This document shows, in pieces, positions 55,694 through 63,832 of a stretch of DNA of 64,000 bases. The position numbers were made by a program, and so were the translations under genes. The DNA is from Streptomyces naganishii JCM 4654 (GTDB lineage Bacteria; Actinomycetota; Actinomycetes; Streptomycetales; Streptomycetaceae), in the NCBI RefSeq assembly GCF_014650575.1, contig NZ_BMVF01000014.1, forward strand, positions 1 to 64,000. Direction: 5' to 3'. The notes beneath the pieces were generated by a model, which worked only from the letters and a program-made list of their open reading frames with translations, was not told where the DNA came from and did no database searches. The stretch's first letter is position 1, and the number at the start of each line of letters is the position of its first letter.

Positions 55694-55734
55694 CGGGCGC
55701 CGCGCGCGTGATGCCCGGTGCCGCGGGCCCACAG

Positions 55735-55772
55735 GGACGGCCGGGGCGCCAACGACGCGCTCCGGCCGTTCC
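55735..55772. terminator. Hairpin between convergent MEDS and peptidoglycan-binding genes
   Basis: ACGGCCGG (55737-55744) pairs with CCGGCCGT (55762-55769), with a possible extra pair of G-C on the outer side and a 17-nt loop. Confidence 0.45.
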
Positions 55773-55793
55773 GCTTCGGTGGTCGGTCGTCGG

Positions 55794-56261
55794 CTAGTAG
55801 TTGGCCACGCACCAGTTGGCGAACGTGGCGAATGCCGCCTGGGTCCCGGACCCGGCGATTCCGTCGATGGGGCCGCTGTAGCCCCAGCCGTTGTTCTTCA
55901 GGAAGCGCTGGAGGGCGGACACCGTGCCGCTGCCGACGATGCCGTCGATGGCGCCTGTGTAGTTCCAGTACGCCTTGAGGTGGCGCTGCTCCGCCTTCCA
56001 GCTGTTGGGGCCCAACTGGCCGTCGATGGAGTCGTTGTATCCCCAGTTCGCCGCCAGCCAGCGCTGGAAGCCCTTGGCCTGGGTGGTGTTCAGGCCGAGG
56101 TTGACCACCGCGCTGGGCGCGGCGGCCCGGGCGGTCACGGCGTGCTGCTGGGCCGGTCCGGATGCCGCGAAGCCGGCACTCGCGTCCGCCAGGCTCCCGG
56201 CGGCCAGTGCCACGACCGCGCCGAGGGTGACGAGGGACCTTGCCGGCATTCTGCTTCGCAT
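55794..56261 (-). CDS. Secreted peptidoglycan-binding protein
   Basis: A 155-residue exported protein. Signal peptide residues 1-33 (SLVTLGAVVALAAGSLADASAGFA). The mature part has two and a half repeats of a PG_binding-like unit with the pattern RWLAANWGYNDSIDGQLG, HLKAYWNYTGAIDGIVG and FLKNNGWGYSGPIDGIAG. It should bind cell-wall glycan or act as a structural wall protein; there is no catalytic domain. The ATG at 56261 is chosen because GGAGAG lies 4 nt before it and it opens a proper signal peptide; the frame is open further upstream. A compact hairpin lies in its 5' untranslated region. Confidence 0.85.
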   Translation of the reverse strand: MRSRMPARSLVTLGAVVALAAGSLADASAGFAASGPAQQHAVTARAAAPSAVVNLGLNTTQAKGFQRWLAANWGYNDSIDGQLGPNSWKAEQRHLKAYWNYTGAIDGIVGSGTVSALQRFLKNNGWGYSGPIDGIAGSGTQAAFATFANWCVANY

Positions 56262-56289
56262 GCGTCTCTCCGTGAGGTGCGAGGTCCGA

Positions 56290-56308
56290 AGCCCCACGGC
56301 GTGGGGCT
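56290..56308 (-). promoter_or_regulatory. Hairpin in the 5' leader of the peptidoglycan-binding gene
   Basis: AGCCCCAC (56290-56297) and GTGGGGCT (56301-56308) make an 8-bp stem with a 3-nt loop, about 29 bp before the start codon. The rest of the 279-bp divergent gap (56262-56540) shows no other clear element. Confidence 0.35.
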
Positions 56309-56540
56309 CTTCAGCTCTTCGGCTCTTCTCCCCTGTGCACGAACGGCATGGGCAAAGGTCCGTGCCAAAGGCCGATCCTGGCAGCGGAGTTCGAGCCTCG
56401 GCAGACGTCTTTCGGCCTTCCGCGAACCCCGTTCGGAATGGGCCGGCGAGGGTAGGGAATGGAAAGCTGCTCACCGGCACCGCCTCGTGCGGGCGCCAGC
56501 CGGGGCAGGTTTCGGTGGGCGGGAAAGGGGCTGGTGGGTC

Positions 56541-56918
56541 GTGGGGTCGGGAGATACCGTACGCGGCACGGTCGAGGCGGTCGTCGTCGACGACGGGCGT
56601 CTGCTGCTCGTGGAGCTCTCCGGCGGCTGGGGGCTCCCCTCAGGCAGCCCGGAGCCCGCGGAGAGAACGCCGGCCACCGCGGCGCGCGTGGTGTACGAGC
56701 TCACCGGTTACCTCGTCGACGGCTCCACGACGCTGCACTCCGAGGGGGCGGGCGCTCAGCCGTCGTCCGCGGTGGTGTGCCACCTGCTGAGCTCCGATCC
56801 GTCCTCGGAGGCACGCCTCGGCCCGGAGCAGGTCCGCTGGACGCCCTTCGAGGAGACCGCCGGGGCCGGGCTGCCCGAGGCCGTCCGGGACTATCTGGAG
56901 GGCCACACACCGGTGTGA
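56541..56918 (+). CDS. Degenerate Nudix-fold protein
   Basis: A 125-residue protein with a Nudix-like layout: TVEAVVVDDGRLLLVEL, WGLPSG, then the box region. The catalytic consensus REUxEExGU reads RVVYELTGY, so the first and third acidic residues are Val and Leu. Hydrolase activity is therefore doubtful and a binding role is more likely. The GTG at 56541 follows GGGAAAGGGG by 10 nt. Its 3' end overlaps, on the opposite strand, the remnant of an aminotransferase-like gene. Confidence 0.65.
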   Translation: MGSGDTVRGTVEAVVVDDGRLLLVELSGGWGLPSGSPEPAERTPATAARVVYELTGYLVDGSTTLHSEGAGAQPSSAVVCHLLSSDPSSEARLGPEQVRWTPFEETAGAGLPEAVRDYLEGHTPV

Positions 56919-57112
56919 GCGCGGTGCGCGCCGGCCGGTGTCCAGCCCGGCGGGCGGGTGTGGGTCAGGCTCAGGAGGGTCAGCAGGGCGCGGCGCAGTT
57001 CGTCGTCGCCGGCGTCGGCGTTGAGGCCGACGCGGACACCGAAGGCGGCCTGGCTGCGGCTGCTGGTGTACTCGTCGCCCGGTGAGACCAGTACGCCCGC
57101 GTCCCGCGCCGC
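56891..57112 (-). pseudogene. C-terminal remnant of a PLP aminotransferase/MocR-like gene
   Basis: On the minus strand from 57112 the frame reads AARDAGVLVSPGEYTSSR, then FGVRVGLNADAGDDELRRALL and TLLSLTHTR, ending at a TAG at 56891-56893. This resembles the extreme C-terminus of fold-type I aminotransferases or of MocR-type GntR regulators. There is no start and nothing of the N-terminal 80 percent; the homology breaks off near 57110, exactly where the MFS remnant on the other strand begins. Confidence 0.45.
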
Positions 57113-57661
57113 TGTCCGCGGCCGTGGTAGGCACCGTGCTGGCGGTGGCCGGAGTGGGCTGTCTGGCCGGGTCGATGCCGACCCCGAGGCTCAACGCCCG
57201 GATCGGGGTCGGTCCGGCCATCGTGGTCGGCGCCGCCCTCAACGCCGGGTTCGTCGTGGCCGCCTGGGCCCCACGCACGGGAACCGTTCCCTGGCTCCTG
57301 CTCGGCTTCACCGTGACCGCCGTCGGGGTCAGCATCTGGAACGAACGCGGTCAGTCTGCGCCAGGCGACCACTCCGGACGGAATGCTCGCCCGGATGAAC
57401 GCGGCGAACCGCTTCCTGATCTGGGGCACCATGCCGCTCGGCGCCGCGGCCGGTGGCCTGCCGGCGGGCCAGTTCGGGCTGCGTGCCACGGTGGCCGTGT
57501 GCGCGCTTGCCGCGCCCGCCTGCGCGCTGCCGGTGCTGCTCTCCCCCGTACGGAAGGTCCGGGCCATGCCCCAGCCGCCGGCGCCGGTCCGCTCGGGGGC
57601 GGCCACGGAGGCGGGGGCCGACGCCGGACCGCACCGACCGGCGGTGAGCACTGAGCGGTGA
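57109..57661 (+). pseudogene. Truncated and frameshifted MFS transporter remnant
   Basis: Translation from about 57109 gives the second half of an MFS drug exporter (LSAAVVGTVLAVAGVGCLAGSM, VVAAWAPRTGTVPWLLLGFTV) up to SIWN near 57342. The sense then continues one frame over as VSLRQATTPDGMLARMNAANRFL, then WGTMPLGAAAGGLPAGQFG, and ends at 57661. So the N-terminal half is missing and there is a frameshift at about 57345. The sequence beyond the stop (to about 57690) is a simple TGAGCG-rich repeat with the palindrome TGAGCGCTCA. Confidence 0.7.
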
Positions 57662-57882
57662 GCGCTGAGCGGGCACTGAGCGCTCAGAGCGCAACCACTG
57701 GGGCGAATCCCCATCAGGCCCTCGGCCCGTGCCGCGTACAACGCCGCACGGGCCGCGGCACATTGCTGCCGTGGGCACTGTGTGCCACCGGGTTCTCCTT
57801 CCGCCGGGCGGGGGCGGGTCGGCAGTCTCGATGTCTCGACCACCGTGGATCGATTCCGTCCGCATTTCTCCGGGAGAGACCG

Positions 57883-58782
57883 ATGGACATCCGGCAACTG
57901 AGGACCTTTCACCGTGTGGCCGCGCTGGGGAGTTTCACCCGGGCGGCCGCCGAACTCAACTACGCGCAGTCCAGCGTGACCGCGCAGATCAAGAGCCTCG
58001 AAGTGTCCCTGGGCAGCGAGCTGTTCGAGCGGGTCGCGGGCAAGGTCAAGCTCACTCCCGCGGGTACGCGGCTGCTGCCGTACGCCGGGCAGATGCTGTC
58101 GCTCGCGGACGAGGCGCGGGGGGTGGCGTCGCCGCACGCGCACCCCGAGGGCGTGCTGACGGTCGGCACGATGGAGAGCATCACCTCCTACCGCATGCCG
58201 GCCGTCCTGGAGTACTTCCACCACCGCTACCCGCGGCTTCAGATCGCGCTGCGGCCCAGCCTGTGCGCCGAGACCCTGCACTCGCTGCGGCAGGGCGTGT
58301 TCGACGCGGGCTTCCTGATGGAGGCCGAGACGCAGCACTCCGGTGTGCACAGCGAGGTGCTGGGCGTCGAGCCACTGGTCCTCGTCGCGCCGCCCGGCCA
58401 CCGGCTCGCGGACGAGACCAAGGTGCCCACCGACGAGCTGCGCCAGGAGTCGGTGCTCGCGCCGGAGGCGGGGTGCGCCTACCGGGAGCTGCTGGAGGCG
58501 GAGCTGAACGACGGCTCGGGCGAGCCGGTGCCGTTCCTGGAGTTCGGCAACATCGAGGCGATCAAGCGCGGGGTCGGCGCCGGACTCGGGATCAGCCTGT
58601 TGCCGCGGATGACGGTCGCCGACGAACTGGGCGCCGGTTCGCTGGCGCCGCTGGCGTGGGAGCCGCCGTTCGAGCTGTTCACCCAGCTGGCGTGGCGCAA
58701 GGGGTCGCAGCTGTCGCGTGAGCGGCAGGTGTTCGTGGAGCAGGTCATCGAATTCCTCGGGCAGGAATACCGTAACGCCTGA
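57883..58782 (+). CDS. LysR-family regulator of the glutamate mutase operon
   Basis: A 299-residue LysR regulator: winged helix residues 1-60 (IRQLRTFHRVAALGSFTRAAAELNYAQSSVTAQ), effector domain about 90-295. The ATG at 57883 has GGGAG 6 nt upstream and starts the conserved N-terminus; the frame is open further upstream. The mutase operon begins 116 bp after its stop in the same direction. The gap holds an ATCGA-N5-TCGAT inverted repeat (58785-58799) and two copies of ACAATTC, possible regulator sites. It most likely controls the operon and perhaps senses glutamate, methylaspartate or a later intermediate. Confidence 0.9.
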   Translation: MDIRQLRTFHRVAALGSFTRAAAELNYAQSSVTAQIKSLEVSLGSELFERVAGKVKLTPAGTRLLPYAGQMLSLADEARGVASPHAHPEGVLTVGTMESITSYRMPAVLEYFHHRYPRLQIALRPSLCAETLHSLRQGVFDAGFLMEAETQHSGVHSEVLGVEPLVLVAPPGHRLADETKVPTDELRQESVLAPEAGCAYRELLEAELNDGSGEPVPFLEFGNIEAIKRGVGAGLGISLLPRMTVADELGAGSLAPLAWEPPFELFTQLAWRKGSQLSRERQVFVEQVIEFLGQEYRNA

Positions 58783-58897
58783 ATATCGACCTGATCGATA
58801 AGCCCCATCTGCAATGCCGAACAATTCTCCTGGACTCCGCGATGATCCGGCACGGACAATTCAGGAGTCACAGTAACAGCGGCAAGGAGAACTCCTC

Positions 58898-59359
58898 ATG
58901 TCTCAGGTCATGCTCCCGGCGAAAAGGTTTGTCGTGTCGAGCGTGTCTTCCGATGCCCATATGTGGAACCTCGTCTTTCTTCAGCTGCTGCTCGAGGAGC
59001 AGGGCGCCGAGGTCACCAATCTGGGCGCCTGCGTGCCGGACGAGCTCATCGTCGAAGAGTGCCGCCGCACCCGCCCCGACGTGCTCGTCATCAGCACGGT
59101 GAACGGGCACGGGCACCTCGACGGGCTGCGGCTCATCCGCCGTATACGCAGCGAGCCGGATCTCGCCGACCTGCGGGTGGTCATCGGCGGAAAACTCGGT
59201 GTGCGCGGCGCGGAGAACATCGTGTACGCCGAGGAACTGGCGCTCAGCGGATTCGACGCGGTATTCGAGGCGGACGGCGGGATCGACGGTTTCCAGGAAT
59301 TCCTGGCGACACTCGAGAACGCGGACCGGCCGGCGCTCGCCTCGGGGGCCGCCGCGTGA
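58898..59359 (+). CDS. glmS: Glutamate mutase sigma (B12-binding) subunit
   Basis: A 153-residue cobalamin-binding protein. The DxHxxG motif that provides the lower axial His reads DAHMWN, with Asp and His kept and Gly changed to Asn; the SxL and GG motifs appear as VISTVNG and VVIGGKLG. This is the small subunit of glutamate mutase (methylaspartate mutase), which moves a glycyl group to convert L-glutamate to (2S,3S)-3-methylaspartate. AAGGAG lies 8 nt before the ATG. The stop overlaps the large-subunit gene as GTGA. The symbol refers to glutamate mutase S, not glucosamine-6-phosphate synthase. Confidence 0.85.
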   Translation: MSQVMLPAKRFVVSSVSSDAHMWNLVFLQLLLEEQGAEVTNLGACVPDELIVEECRRTRPDVLVISTVNGHGHLDGLRLIRRIRSEPDLADLRVVIGGKLGVRGAENIVYAEELALSGFDAVFEADGGIDGFQEFLATLENADRPALASGAAA

Positions 59360-60747
59360 ACACGGCCGTACGGACATCCGCCTTTCCCGTGGCCGGGGTC
59401 GCGCCGCGTGGACGCTTTTCCCGCCGGGTGCGCGAAGCGAGCCGGCAGGGCAGTCTCGTCGTGCAGCCGCGGATGGGCTTCGGGGATCTGGTGACGATGC
59501 GGGAGGGGCTGCTCGGCGTACGGGCCGCCGACGCCGCGGCGGTCGGCACGATCACCCTGGACAGCTACACCCGCGTCAACGACCACGACTCCGCGCGCCA
59601 GGCCCTGCGCACCGGCGCCGAGCTCAACGGCTTCCCGCTCGTCGCGCACGGGCCGGCGGCGACCCGGCGGCTGCTCGGCGAGGTGTCGGGGGACGGCTTC
59701 CCCGTCCAGGTCAGACACGGCTCGGCGCTGCCGTACCCGCTGTTCGAGGCGATGGTGGCGGCCGGTGTCGACGCCACCGAGGGCGGCCCGGTCTCGTACT
59801 GCCTGCCCTACAGCCGGGCGCCGATCAGCGAGGCGGTCAAGGCGTGGGCGCGCTGCTGCGAACTGATCGCGGCGCAGCCCGAGCCGATGCACCTGGAGAG
59901 CTTCGGCGGCTGCATGCTGGGGCAGTTGTGCCCGCCCTCGCTGCTCGTCGCGCTCAGCGTGCTGGAGGCGCTGTTCTTCCGTGAGCACGGCCTGAGCGAC
60001 ATCTCCCTGAGCTACGCGCAGCAGACGCACCCCGGGCAGGATCTGGAGGCGATCGCGGCGCTGCGCCGGCTCGCGGGAGAGCGCCTGGCGGGGGCCGACT
60101 GGCACGTCGTCCTCTACACGTTCATGGGGGTGTTCCCGCGCACCCTGGTGGGGTCGTTCCGGATCCTGGAGGAGAGCGTCCGCCTCGCGGTGCGCAGCGG
60201 CAGCGAGCGGCTGATCGTGAAGACCCCGGCGGAGGCGCACCGCATCCCGACGATCGCCGAGAACGTGGACGCGCTGGAGTTCGCCGACGCCATCGCGCGC
60301 GACGAGGCCGCTCGAGCGGCGCTGCCTTCCACGCCTCCGGTCGAGCCGGGAAACCGGACCGAGTCCGGGGCCCAGGTCCGCGCGACCGACTCGGGTGTCT
60401 ACGAGGAGGCCAGGATGCTGGTCGACAGCACCCTGGAGCTCGCGCCGACCGTCGGCGAGGCGCTGATCCGCGCCTTCTCGCGGGGCCACCTGGACGTGCC
60501 GTACTGCCTGCACCAGGACAACGCCAACAGGTCGCGGGCGTACGTCGATCCGGGCGGCATGCTGCGCTGGGCGGAGGCCGGCCGGATGCCCCTGCGGGTG
60601 GACCGGGGCGGCACCGGGCGCCGGCCGGTCAGCGCCAAGGGGCTGCTCGGCATGCTCGGCTTCAACGAGCGCCGCTTCGACCGCGAGCAGCTGACCCACG
60701 GCCACTTCACGAGCCGTCCCTCCATCTCGGCGAGGAGCGCGTCATGA
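59356..60747 (+). CDS. glmE: Glutamate mutase epsilon (catalytic) subunit
   Basis: A 463-residue TIM-barrel subunit, close to the usual 480. Typical stretches are QPRMGFGDLVTMREGLLG, ATEGGPVSYCLPYSRAPI, LESFGGCMLGQLCPPSLLVA, SLSYAQQTHPGQDLEA and VKTPAEAHRIPT, all of the methylaspartate mutase E family. Together with the sigma subunit and adenosylcobalamin it makes 3-methylaspartate. The GTG start overlaps the sigma stop, and the end overlaps the next gene by ATGA. In other actinomycetes this enzyme pair supplies methylaspartate for antibiotics (friulimicin, vicenistatin), so a biosynthetic purpose is likely here. Confidence 0.9.
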   Translation: MNTAVRTSAFPVAGVAPRGRFSRRVREASRQGSLVVQPRMGFGDLVTMREGLLGVRAADAAAVGTITLDSYTRVNDHDSARQALRTGAELNGFPLVAHGPAATRRLLGEVSGDGFPVQVRHGSALPYPLFEAMVAAGVDATEGGPVSYCLPYSRAPISEAVKAWARCCELIAAQPEPMHLESFGGCMLGQLCPPSLLVALSVLEALFFREHGLSDISLSYAQQTHPGQDLEAIAALRRLAGERLAGADWHVVLYTFMGVFPRTLVGSFRILEESVRLAVRSGSERLIVKTPAEAHRIPTIAENVDALEFADAIARDEAARAALPSTPPVEPGNRTESGAQVRATDSGVYEEARMLVDSTLELAPTVGEALIRAFSRGHLDVPYCLHQDNANRSRAYVDPGGMLRWAEAGRMPLRVDRGGTGRRPVSAKGLLGMLGFNERRFDREQLTHGHFTSRPSISARSAS

Positions 60748-61688
60748 GCACACCCACCCTGGACGCCGTGCGCGGGCGCGGGGCGCTGCGGGCCGCGGTC
60801 AGCCGCGGCATCCGCGGGCTGTCCCTGCGCGGCGAGGACGGCCGGTGGAGCGGCCTCGACACCGATGTCGCGCGGGCCGTGGCCGCGGCCGCCCTCGGCA
60901 GCCCGGACGCGGTCGAGTGGGTGCCCACCGACCCGGCCGACCGGCTCGGCCGGCTGGCCTGGGGCGAGGCCGAACTGACCGTCTGCAACGTCAGCTGGAC
61001 CCTGGGCCGCGAGGCCGGCTGGCCGGTGCTGTTCGCGGGGGTCACCTGCTACGACGGCGAGGGCTTCCTGGTGCGGGCCGACAGCGGCGTCACCCGCCCC
61101 GAGGAGCTGGCCGGGCGGCGCGTGGCCGTGCAGGCGGGCACGACGAGCGCGGCCAACCTGGCGTCCTGGTACGGCGGCCGGGGCCTCGCGGTCGAACCGG
61201 TCGCCTTCGCCACCCCGGGCGAGACGCTCGCCGCCTACGCCGCCGGCGAGTGCGCCGCCTACGTACTGGACCGGGTCGCGCTCGCCGGTGAGCGGGCCGC
61301 GCTGGCGGACCCGTCGGCGCACCGCATCCTCGATGCGGCCATCTCGCGCGAGCCGATGGCGGCCGCGGTGCGCGACGACGACGCGTCCTGGTTCCGGCTG
61401 TGCCGGTGGGTGCTGCAACTGCTGCTGTCCGCCGAGTACGAGGCGGTCGAGGCAGGCGACGCGGCCGAGCGGGACAAGGCTCTCGCCCGGGCCGCCGAGG
61501 CGGCAGGCGCGCACGGGCCCGCCGTGGGCCTCGACACGGACTGGGCCGCACGGGTCCTGGACGCGGTCGGCACCTACGCGGACGTCTACGAGCGCAACCT
61601 GGGCCCCGCCGCCGGCTTGGCCGTGCCGCGCGGACTCAACGAGTTGTGGACCAGGGGCGGGCTGCACTACGCAGTGCCACTGCACTGA
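60744..61688 (+). CDS. Solute-binding-protein-fold protein without signal peptide
   Basis: A 314-residue protein with the type II periplasmic-binding fold of amino acid ABC transporters: RGALRAAVSRGIRGLSLR, WSGLDTDVARAVAAAAL, GEAELTVCNVSWTLGR, AGRRVAVQAGTTSAANL, GECAAYVLDRVALAGER. There is no signal peptide or lipobox; it starts directly with the first strand, and no permease or ATPase lies in the operon. It is therefore probably cytoplasmic. Enzymes with this fold exist (cyclohexadienyl dehydratase), so it may be a lyase or dehydratase, or an intracellular sensor or carrier. ATGA overlap with the mutase gene ties it to the pathway. Confidence 0.75.
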   Translation: MSTPTLDAVRGRGALRAAVSRGIRGLSLRGEDGRWSGLDTDVARAVAAAALGSPDAVEWVPTDPADRLGRLAWGEAELTVCNVSWTLGREAGWPVLFAGVTCYDGEGFLVRADSGVTRPEELAGRRVAVQAGTTSAANLASWYGGRGLAVEPVAFATPGETLAAYAAGECAAYVLDRVALAGERAALADPSAHRILDAAISREPMAAAVRDDDASWFRLCRWVLQLLLSAEYEAVEAGDAAERDKALARAAEAAGAHGPAVGLDTDWAARVLDAVGTYADVYERNLGPAAGLAVPRGLNELWTRGGLHYAVPLH

Positions 61689-61754
61689 CCCACCGACACC
61701 ACACCACCTATCCCTGACTTTCCGTCATTCTTTCGTCAAGAAAGGGCACTTCAC

Positions 61755-62792
61755 ATGAGTACCGACACTCGAGCGCCGAACCAGGAGACGAGGGGAGCGA
61801 TCGAGCTGACGCTCGCCATGGTGCTCTCCGGCACCCTGGGCGTCTTCGTCATCGAATCCGGTGCGTCGCCCTTCAACGTGGTGTTCTTCCGCTGCCTGTT
61901 CGGCACCGTCACCCTGGGCCTCTACTGCCTGGTGCGCGGCTTCTTCAAGAACCACGGGTTCACCGCCAGGAAGCTCGGCCTGGCCGCGCTGGGCGGCGTG
62001 TTCATCGTCTTCAACTGGGCTTTCCTCTTCGAGTCGTACGAGCGCACGTCGATCTCGGTGGCGACGGTCGTGTACCACACGCAGCCGTTCTACGTGATGC
62101 TGCTGGGCGCCCTGATCTTCCGCGACCGGCTCACGGCCGCCAAGTTCGGCTGGCTCGGCGTGGCCTTCGTCGGGTTGGTCCTGGTCGCCGGCGTGTCCGC
62201 GTCCGACCTGACCGGCGGCGGGGACGGCGCCTACCTCGCGGGCCTCGGATACGCGCTGCTGGCCGCGGTGTTCTACGCCGTGTCCACGCTGATCACCAAG
62301 CGGGTCACCGGTGTGCGGCCGCACCTGGTGGCGCTGGTCCAGCTGGTCCTCGGCATCTTCCTGCTGCTGCCGTTCACCACGCTGAGCCAGACGCGGCACC
62401 TGGGCGCCGACTGGGGCTGGCTGATCGGCCTCGGGGTGATCCACACCTGCGTGATGTACGTGCTGATGTACTCCTCGTACCAGAAGCTGCCCACCCCGAA
62501 GATCGCGGTGCTGGCGTTCGTGTACCCGGCCGTGGCGATGCTCATGGACTGGGCCGTGTACGGGCACCGCGTGAGCCTGCTGCAGGCCCTCGGCATCCCG
62601 CTGATCGTGGCCGCCAGCCTCGGCATCAACCTGGGCTGGACCTTCCGCGGCCGGGCCGCCAAGCAGGCGGCGGCCTCCTCCGCGGCCACCACCTCGACCG
62701 CCACCGCCACCGCCGGTGCCACCACCGCGGCCGCGGCCGCCGGGGAGACGGCCGAGCCCAAGATCGAGATCAAGTCCGGAGGCACCCGATGA
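61755..62792 (+). CDS. EamA/DMT-family transporter
   Basis: A 345-residue membrane protein with about ten helices in two EamA repeats (about 15-145 and 165-295; FYAVSTLITKRVTGV and MYSSYQKLPTPKIAVLAFVYP), related to amino acid exporters of the RhtA type. The C-terminal 45 residues are an Ala/Thr-rich tail (SSAATTSTATATAGATTAAA). AAGAAAGGG lies 8 nt before the ATG, after a 66-bp gap that contains the small inverted repeat CTTTC-GTCAA-GAAAG. Its stop overlaps the semialdehyde dehydrogenase gene by ATGA. Likely exports the end product or an amino acid intermediate. Confidence 0.88.
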   Translation: MSTDTRAPNQETRGAIELTLAMVLSGTLGVFVIESGASPFNVVFFRCLFGTVTLGLYCLVRGFFKNHGFTARKLGLAALGGVFIVFNWAFLFESYERTSISVATVVYHTQPFYVMLLGALIFRDRLTAAKFGWLGVAFVGLVLVAGVSASDLTGGGDGAYLAGLGYALLAAVFYAVSTLITKRVTGVRPHLVALVQLVLGIFLLLPFTTLSQTRHLGADWGWLIGLGVIHTCVMYVLMYSSYQKLPTPKIAVLAFVYPAVAMLMDWAVYGHRVSLLQALGIPLIVAASLGINLGWTFRGRAAKQAAASSAATTSTATATAGATTAAAAAGETAEPKIEIKSGGTR

Positions 62793-63832
62793 CCCGCGTG
62801 AGCGACCCCAGCGCACCCCGCATCGCCATAGTCGGCGCCACCGGCGCCGTCGGCAACACGCTCATCGACCTGATCGAGAAGCGGGGCTTTCGCTACCGCG
62901 ACATCCACCTGGTCGCCTCGGCCCGCTCGGCCGGCACCGAGCTGAACGTCGACGGCGAGTCCCATCCGGTGCGCGCCGTCGACGAGTTCGACTTCTCCAC
63001 CGTCGATCTCGCCTTCTTCTCCGCGGGCACCGAGGCCAGCCGGCAGTGGGTGCCGAGGGCCACCGCGGCGGGCGCCGTCGTCATCGACAACACCATCGCC
63101 TACCGCATGGACCCCGACACCCCGCTGGTCGTGCCGCAGGTCAACGCCCACGAGCTGGACCGGCGTCCCAGGTCCGGGGTGATCGCCAACCCCAACTGCT
63201 CGACCATTCCGCTGGTGCGGCTGCTCAAGGGCGTCGAGCAGCGGTGGGGCGTACGGCAGGCCGTGGTCAGCACCTACCAGGCCGCCTCGGGCCTCGGCCA
63301 CCCCGGCATCGACGAGCTGAAGGACGCCAGCCGCGCGGCCCTCGACCACCCGGACGAGACCTACCCCGCCAAGGAGTTCACCCCGTCCCTCGCCTTCAAC
63401 GTCATCCCGAAGATCGACCGCTTCCTGGACTCCGGCTTCACGCTGGAGGAGCAGAAGATGCTCCAGGAGTCCCGCAAGATACTCGGCCTGCCCCACCTGG
63501 ACGTCACCACCACGTGTGTGCGGGTGCCGGTCGTCAACGGCCACTCGGAGGCCGTGTGGATCGAGACCCACGGCGTGGTCGACCGCACGGAACTCGTCGA
63601 GGTGCTGGCGGGGCTGCCCGAAGTGACCGTGCACGACCGGGAGTCCCGGCACGCCTTCCCCACCCCGGCCACCGTCGACGACCCCGACCGGGTGCACGTC
63701 GGCCGGGTCCGCGTGAACCCGAACAACCCGCGCGCCTTCTGGCTCTGGCTCGTCGCCGACAACCTCACCATCGGCGCCGCGCTCAACGCCATCCAGATCG
63801 CCGAGGAGCTCGTGGAACGGAGGACCCTGTGA
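62789..63832 (+). CDS. asd: Aspartate-semialdehyde dehydrogenase
   Basis: A 347-residue dehydrogenase. The NADP-binding loop is IVGATGAVGNTLI, the catalytic Cys is in NPNCSTIPL, and a catalytic His is probably in RVPVVNGHSEAVWIE. It reduces beta-aspartyl phosphate to the semialdehyde. It is flanked by the EamA gene (ATGA) and the aspartokinase (GTGA). Streptomyces normally have a housekeeping asd-ask operon with the kinase first. The reversed order and the link to glutamate mutase suggest a dedicated copy that may use 3-methylaspartyl phosphate. Confidence 0.92.
   Translation: MTRVSDPSAPRIAIVGATGAVGNTLIDLIEKRGFRYRDIHLVASARSAGTELNVDGESHPVRAVDEFDFSTVDLAFFSAGTEASRQWVPRATAAGAVVIDNTIAYRMDPDTPLVVPQVNAHELDRRPRSGVIANPNCSTIPLVRLLKGVEQRWGVRQAVVSTYQAASGLGHPGIDELKDASRAALDHPDETYPAKEFTPSLAFNVIPKIDRFLDSGFTLEEQKMLQESRKILGLPHLDVTTTCVRVPVVNGHSEAVWIETHGVVDRTELVEVLAGLPEVTVHDRESRHAFPTPATVDDPDRVHVGRVRVNPNNPRAFWLWLVADNLTIGAALNAIQIAEELVERRTL

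Noticed and set aside
57082..57654. An intact small gene starting at the ATG at 57082
   Set aside because: Its membrane-protein sense ends near SIWN and resumes in another frame; it is a broken MFS transporter rather than a complete protein.
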